From the IMG/VR virus record IMGVR_UViG_3300042380_001025, positions 1 through 24,261 of that record: a DNA stretch of 24,261 nt; one strand, 5' to 3'. The DNA is from a virus. This document shows positions 22,754 through 24,261 of this stretch, piece after piece. Each line of letters opens with the position of its first letter. Positions within the stretch are counted from its first letter, which is position 1. The position numbers and the translations under genes were made by a program. The notes beneath the pieces were generated by a model. The model was not told where the DNA came from and ran no database searches. It saw only the letters and a list, made by a program, of their open reading frames with translations.

Positions 22754-23968
22754 ATGGACAAGGAATTCGCCATCAACTCTGACGGGTTGCATCAGGCCGT
22801 TGAGTTGATGAGTCGTGATTTCAGTAACGCGGCAGGTCTTGACCTGCCGCTAGAACTACCACAGTTCGGGGTTGGTTCCACGGGTGCACTGAATTCGCTG
22901 GCGCCTAGCATTCTTGGGGGCGCGGCGCGTTTGGGCGAGGCTACATCATTTGCGCACATGGACCCGCCAACTCCATGGATAACTTGGGCTATTACGCTTT
23001 GGAACGCATCGCTCAACCAGAACCTCCTTCATCCCGCCACAGCACCTGTTGCTCGCCAACTGGAAGAACGGGCCGTGGCATGGCTTGCTCCCTTTTTTGG
23101 CATGAATGGCGGACACATGACGCCCGGTTCGACTGTGGCCAATTTGACCGCATTATGGTCCGCGCGAGAGTGCGCTGGCATTACGGAGGTGATTGCATCA
23201 GACGGAGCGCATCTTTCCATTGCAAAGGCGGCTCATATCTTGGGTCTCAAATACCTGAGTGTGCCCATAGACGCCAATGGCTCGATGGACGCGGCGCGGT
23301 TGCCGACCAACTTGAGCAATTCCGCTCTGGTCCTCACCGCCGGTGCAACCAGTACAGGCGCAATAGACCCATTTGACTTAGCCGGTAGGGCAGCTTGGAC
23401 TCATGTAGACGCCGCCTGGGCCGGTCCTTTACGGATGAGTAATTACGCCAATCTACTTGCCGGTATTGAGTCGGCGGACTCTGTTGCCGTATCTGCACAT
23501 AAGTGGCTTTTCCAACCAAAAGAGTCTGCGCTTGTATTGTTCAAGAACACCGAGAAGGCCCACGCGGCGGTTAGTTTCGGTGGAGCGTACCTTGCCACAC
23601 CCAATGTTGGAGTTCTTGGTTCCCATGGTGCAGCTGCCACGGCCCTTCTGGCAACGCTGCTTGCATGGGGGCGTGAAGGGGTTGCTCAGCGCATCGAGCA
23701 CTGCATGGACCTTGCACGTTGCTTGAGAGATTTTGTGGTTGCTGACGAGCGCCTTGAGCTTTATGCGGAACCCCGAACGGGTATTGTGGTCTGGCGGCCT
23801 AAGAACGAGAACTTGTTTGACCAGGTACTGCACAAGATGCCTCTTGGTTCCACGTCTACAACAACAATTGCGGGTATCAAGTGGTTCCGCAACGTGGCGG
23901 CCAATCCCAGTGCAGACATTGACCTGCTTATTGCAGCCATCCAGGGGGCCTTACCTGAGCGTGCTTAG
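22754..23968 (+). CDS. Group II pyridoxal-phosphate-dependent decarboxylase
   Basis: A 404-residue PLP enzyme of the glutamate/aromatic amino acid decarboxylase group. Expected residues are present: GSTVANLTAL (125-134), His153 in DGAHLSIAKAA for stacking on the cofactor ring, TAGATSTGAIDP (195-206), Asp219 in THVDAAWAGP for the pyridine nitrogen, and Lys250 in SAHKWLFQP for the Schiff base. It would remove CO2 from an amino acid; the substrate cannot be told, and some members have other activities. It is shorter than typical members (about 450-500 residues), lacking part of the C-terminal domain. Ribosome binding site AGGTAAG. Composition (about 52% GC in a sampled line, no GATC) is unlike the phage genes. 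It may be lysogenic cargo or host sequence beyond the prophage. Confidence 0.9.
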   Translation: MDKEFAINSDGLHQAVELMSRDFSNAAGLDLPLELPQFGVGSTGALNSLAPSILGGAARLGEATSFAHMDPPTPWITWAITLWNASLNQNLLHPATAPVARQLEERAVAWLAPFFGMNGGHMTPGSTVANLTALWSARECAGITEVIASDGAHLSIAKAAHILGLKYLSVPIDANGSMDAARLPTNLSNSALVLTAGATSTGAIDPFDLAGRAAWTHVDAAWAGPLRMSNYANLLAGIESADSVAVSAHKWLFQPKESALVLFKNTEKAHAAVSFGGAYLATPNVGVLGSHGAAATALLATLLAWGREGVAQRIEHCMDLARCLRDFVVADERLELYAEPRTGIVVWRPKNENLFDQVLHKMPLGSTSTTTIAGIKWFRNVAANPSADIDLLIAAIQGALPERA

Positions 23969-24055
23969 TTCGCGCTCAATGGCTGCTATCGCTGCGAAGT
24001 TGTCCATCATGCAGATGAACGGAATTTCTGCACAGGGTAGATTTCGATCGGTCAT
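23951..24055 (-). CDS. Possible 34-residue ORF overlapping the decarboxylase end
   Basis: A short antisense frame, from ATG at 24055 to TAA at 23951, gives a 34-residue peptide beginning MTDRNLPCAEIPF and ending with a helix-like IERELSTLR. It overlaps the last 18 bases of the decarboxylase gene. No ribosome binding site is seen upstream of the ATG and I do not recognise the sequence, so it may be chance. It is listed because it is the only frame with protein-like character in the final 300 bases. Confidence 0.2.
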   Translation of the reverse strand: MTDRNLPCAEIPFICMMDNFAAIAAIERELSTLR

Positions 24056-24261
24056 AAGGATTTGAGCGGGATTTGCAAATGAAATGGCAGTTCGAAATAA
24101 GAAAAAAACAATTAGCCGTCCTAACATTTAGAATCACGTTTTGGACCCCAAGTGCTTAAACGGCTTGCCCTTGGGAAATTAGACGGTTTGTGATGAGGGG
24201 TGTTCTGCCCCGCCATTTACTGCGCTGTGAACTCGCTCAGCCCGTTTTAAGCGCGCGCGGA
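23969..24261. other. AT-richer right flank without a clear gene
   Basis: No convincing gene is seen apart from the tentative 34-residue antisense frame. Part of it is about 43% GC, clearly lower than the rest of the window, and it includes an A-rich run near 24102-24109. CCCAAG (24147-24152) and CTTGGG (24170-24175) form a weak six-base inverted repeat without a following T-tract, so it is not a convincing terminator. No tRNA or attachment-site duplication is visible. Confidence 0.4.

Noticed and set aside
24079-24159. 26-residue plus-strand frame starting ATG AAA TGG in the right flank
   Set aside because: Too short, no ribosome binding site, lysine/arginine-rich because of an A-rich run.
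1-24261. CRISPR arrays, tRNA genes, rRNA, insertion sequences, toxin-antitoxin or defence islands
   Set aside because: No regularly spaced repeats, cloverleaf, transposase or defence-type domains were seen; the window is nearly filled by ordinary phage late genes.

Overview
The window holds the late (structural and lysis) half of a temperate-type siphophage or prophage, with unrelated flanking material at the right end. The organism is most likely a proteobacterium. The packaging and head genes are of the lambda type, and most of the tail-tip and lysis families seen here are familiar from proteobacterial prophages. GC in sampled lines is about 60% across the late genes, about 52% in the last gene and about 43% in the final 200 bases. 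No integrase, repressor, replication gene, tRNA or attachment site is visible, so the prophage boundaries are not defined here.

Layout. Positions 29-684 (minus strand) carry two small accessory genes: a DUF3489 protein and a short protein typical of mobile elements. From 799 to 21307 everything is on the plus strand, tightly packed, with stop/start overlaps and good ribosome binding sites. The order is terminase small and large subunits (799-3293), gpW-like joiner, portal, S49 protease with a nested scaffold, decoration protein and major capsid protein (3301-7743). Next come head-tail joining, tail terminator and tail tube (7743-9255), the tail assembly chaperone pair with a candidate -1 frameshift site (9265-9857), a DUF6441 protein and a 1064-residue tape measure (9847-13692). 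Two related-looking tail proteins, a 560-residue tail-tip protein with an internal duplication, a gpL-type DUF2163 protein with a paired-cysteine motif, and a tail hub that appears split by a 69-residue gene (13695-20952) follow, then a DUF2793 protein (20954-21307). A strong rho-independent terminator (21333-21361) separates tail from lysis. The lysis cassette is a DUF6127 membrane protein, a holin-like protein and a GH24 lysozyme (21374-22598), with start codons overlapping the preceding stop codons.

The last gene (22754-23968) is a compact group II pyridoxal-phosphate-dependent decarboxylase with all the expected cofactor-binding residues. It has no phage role that I recognise and differs in composition: it has no GATC tetramer, whereas the terminase gene has about 25. 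It is either lysogenic cargo or the host flank.

How it works together: TerS/TerL cut and pump DNA through the portal into a procapsid of major capsid protein built on the nested scaffold and processed by the protease. The tail is assembled separately on the tape measure and tip, helped by the G/T-like chaperones. The lysis genes release progeny. The tape measure length suggests a non-contractile tail of roughly 160 nm; no sheath or baseplate genes are present. I do not see a clearly new multi-gene system. The most interesting points are the split tail hub, the gpL-like cysteine motif, the U-UUU-UUC slip site, the nested scaffold start and the decarboxylase.
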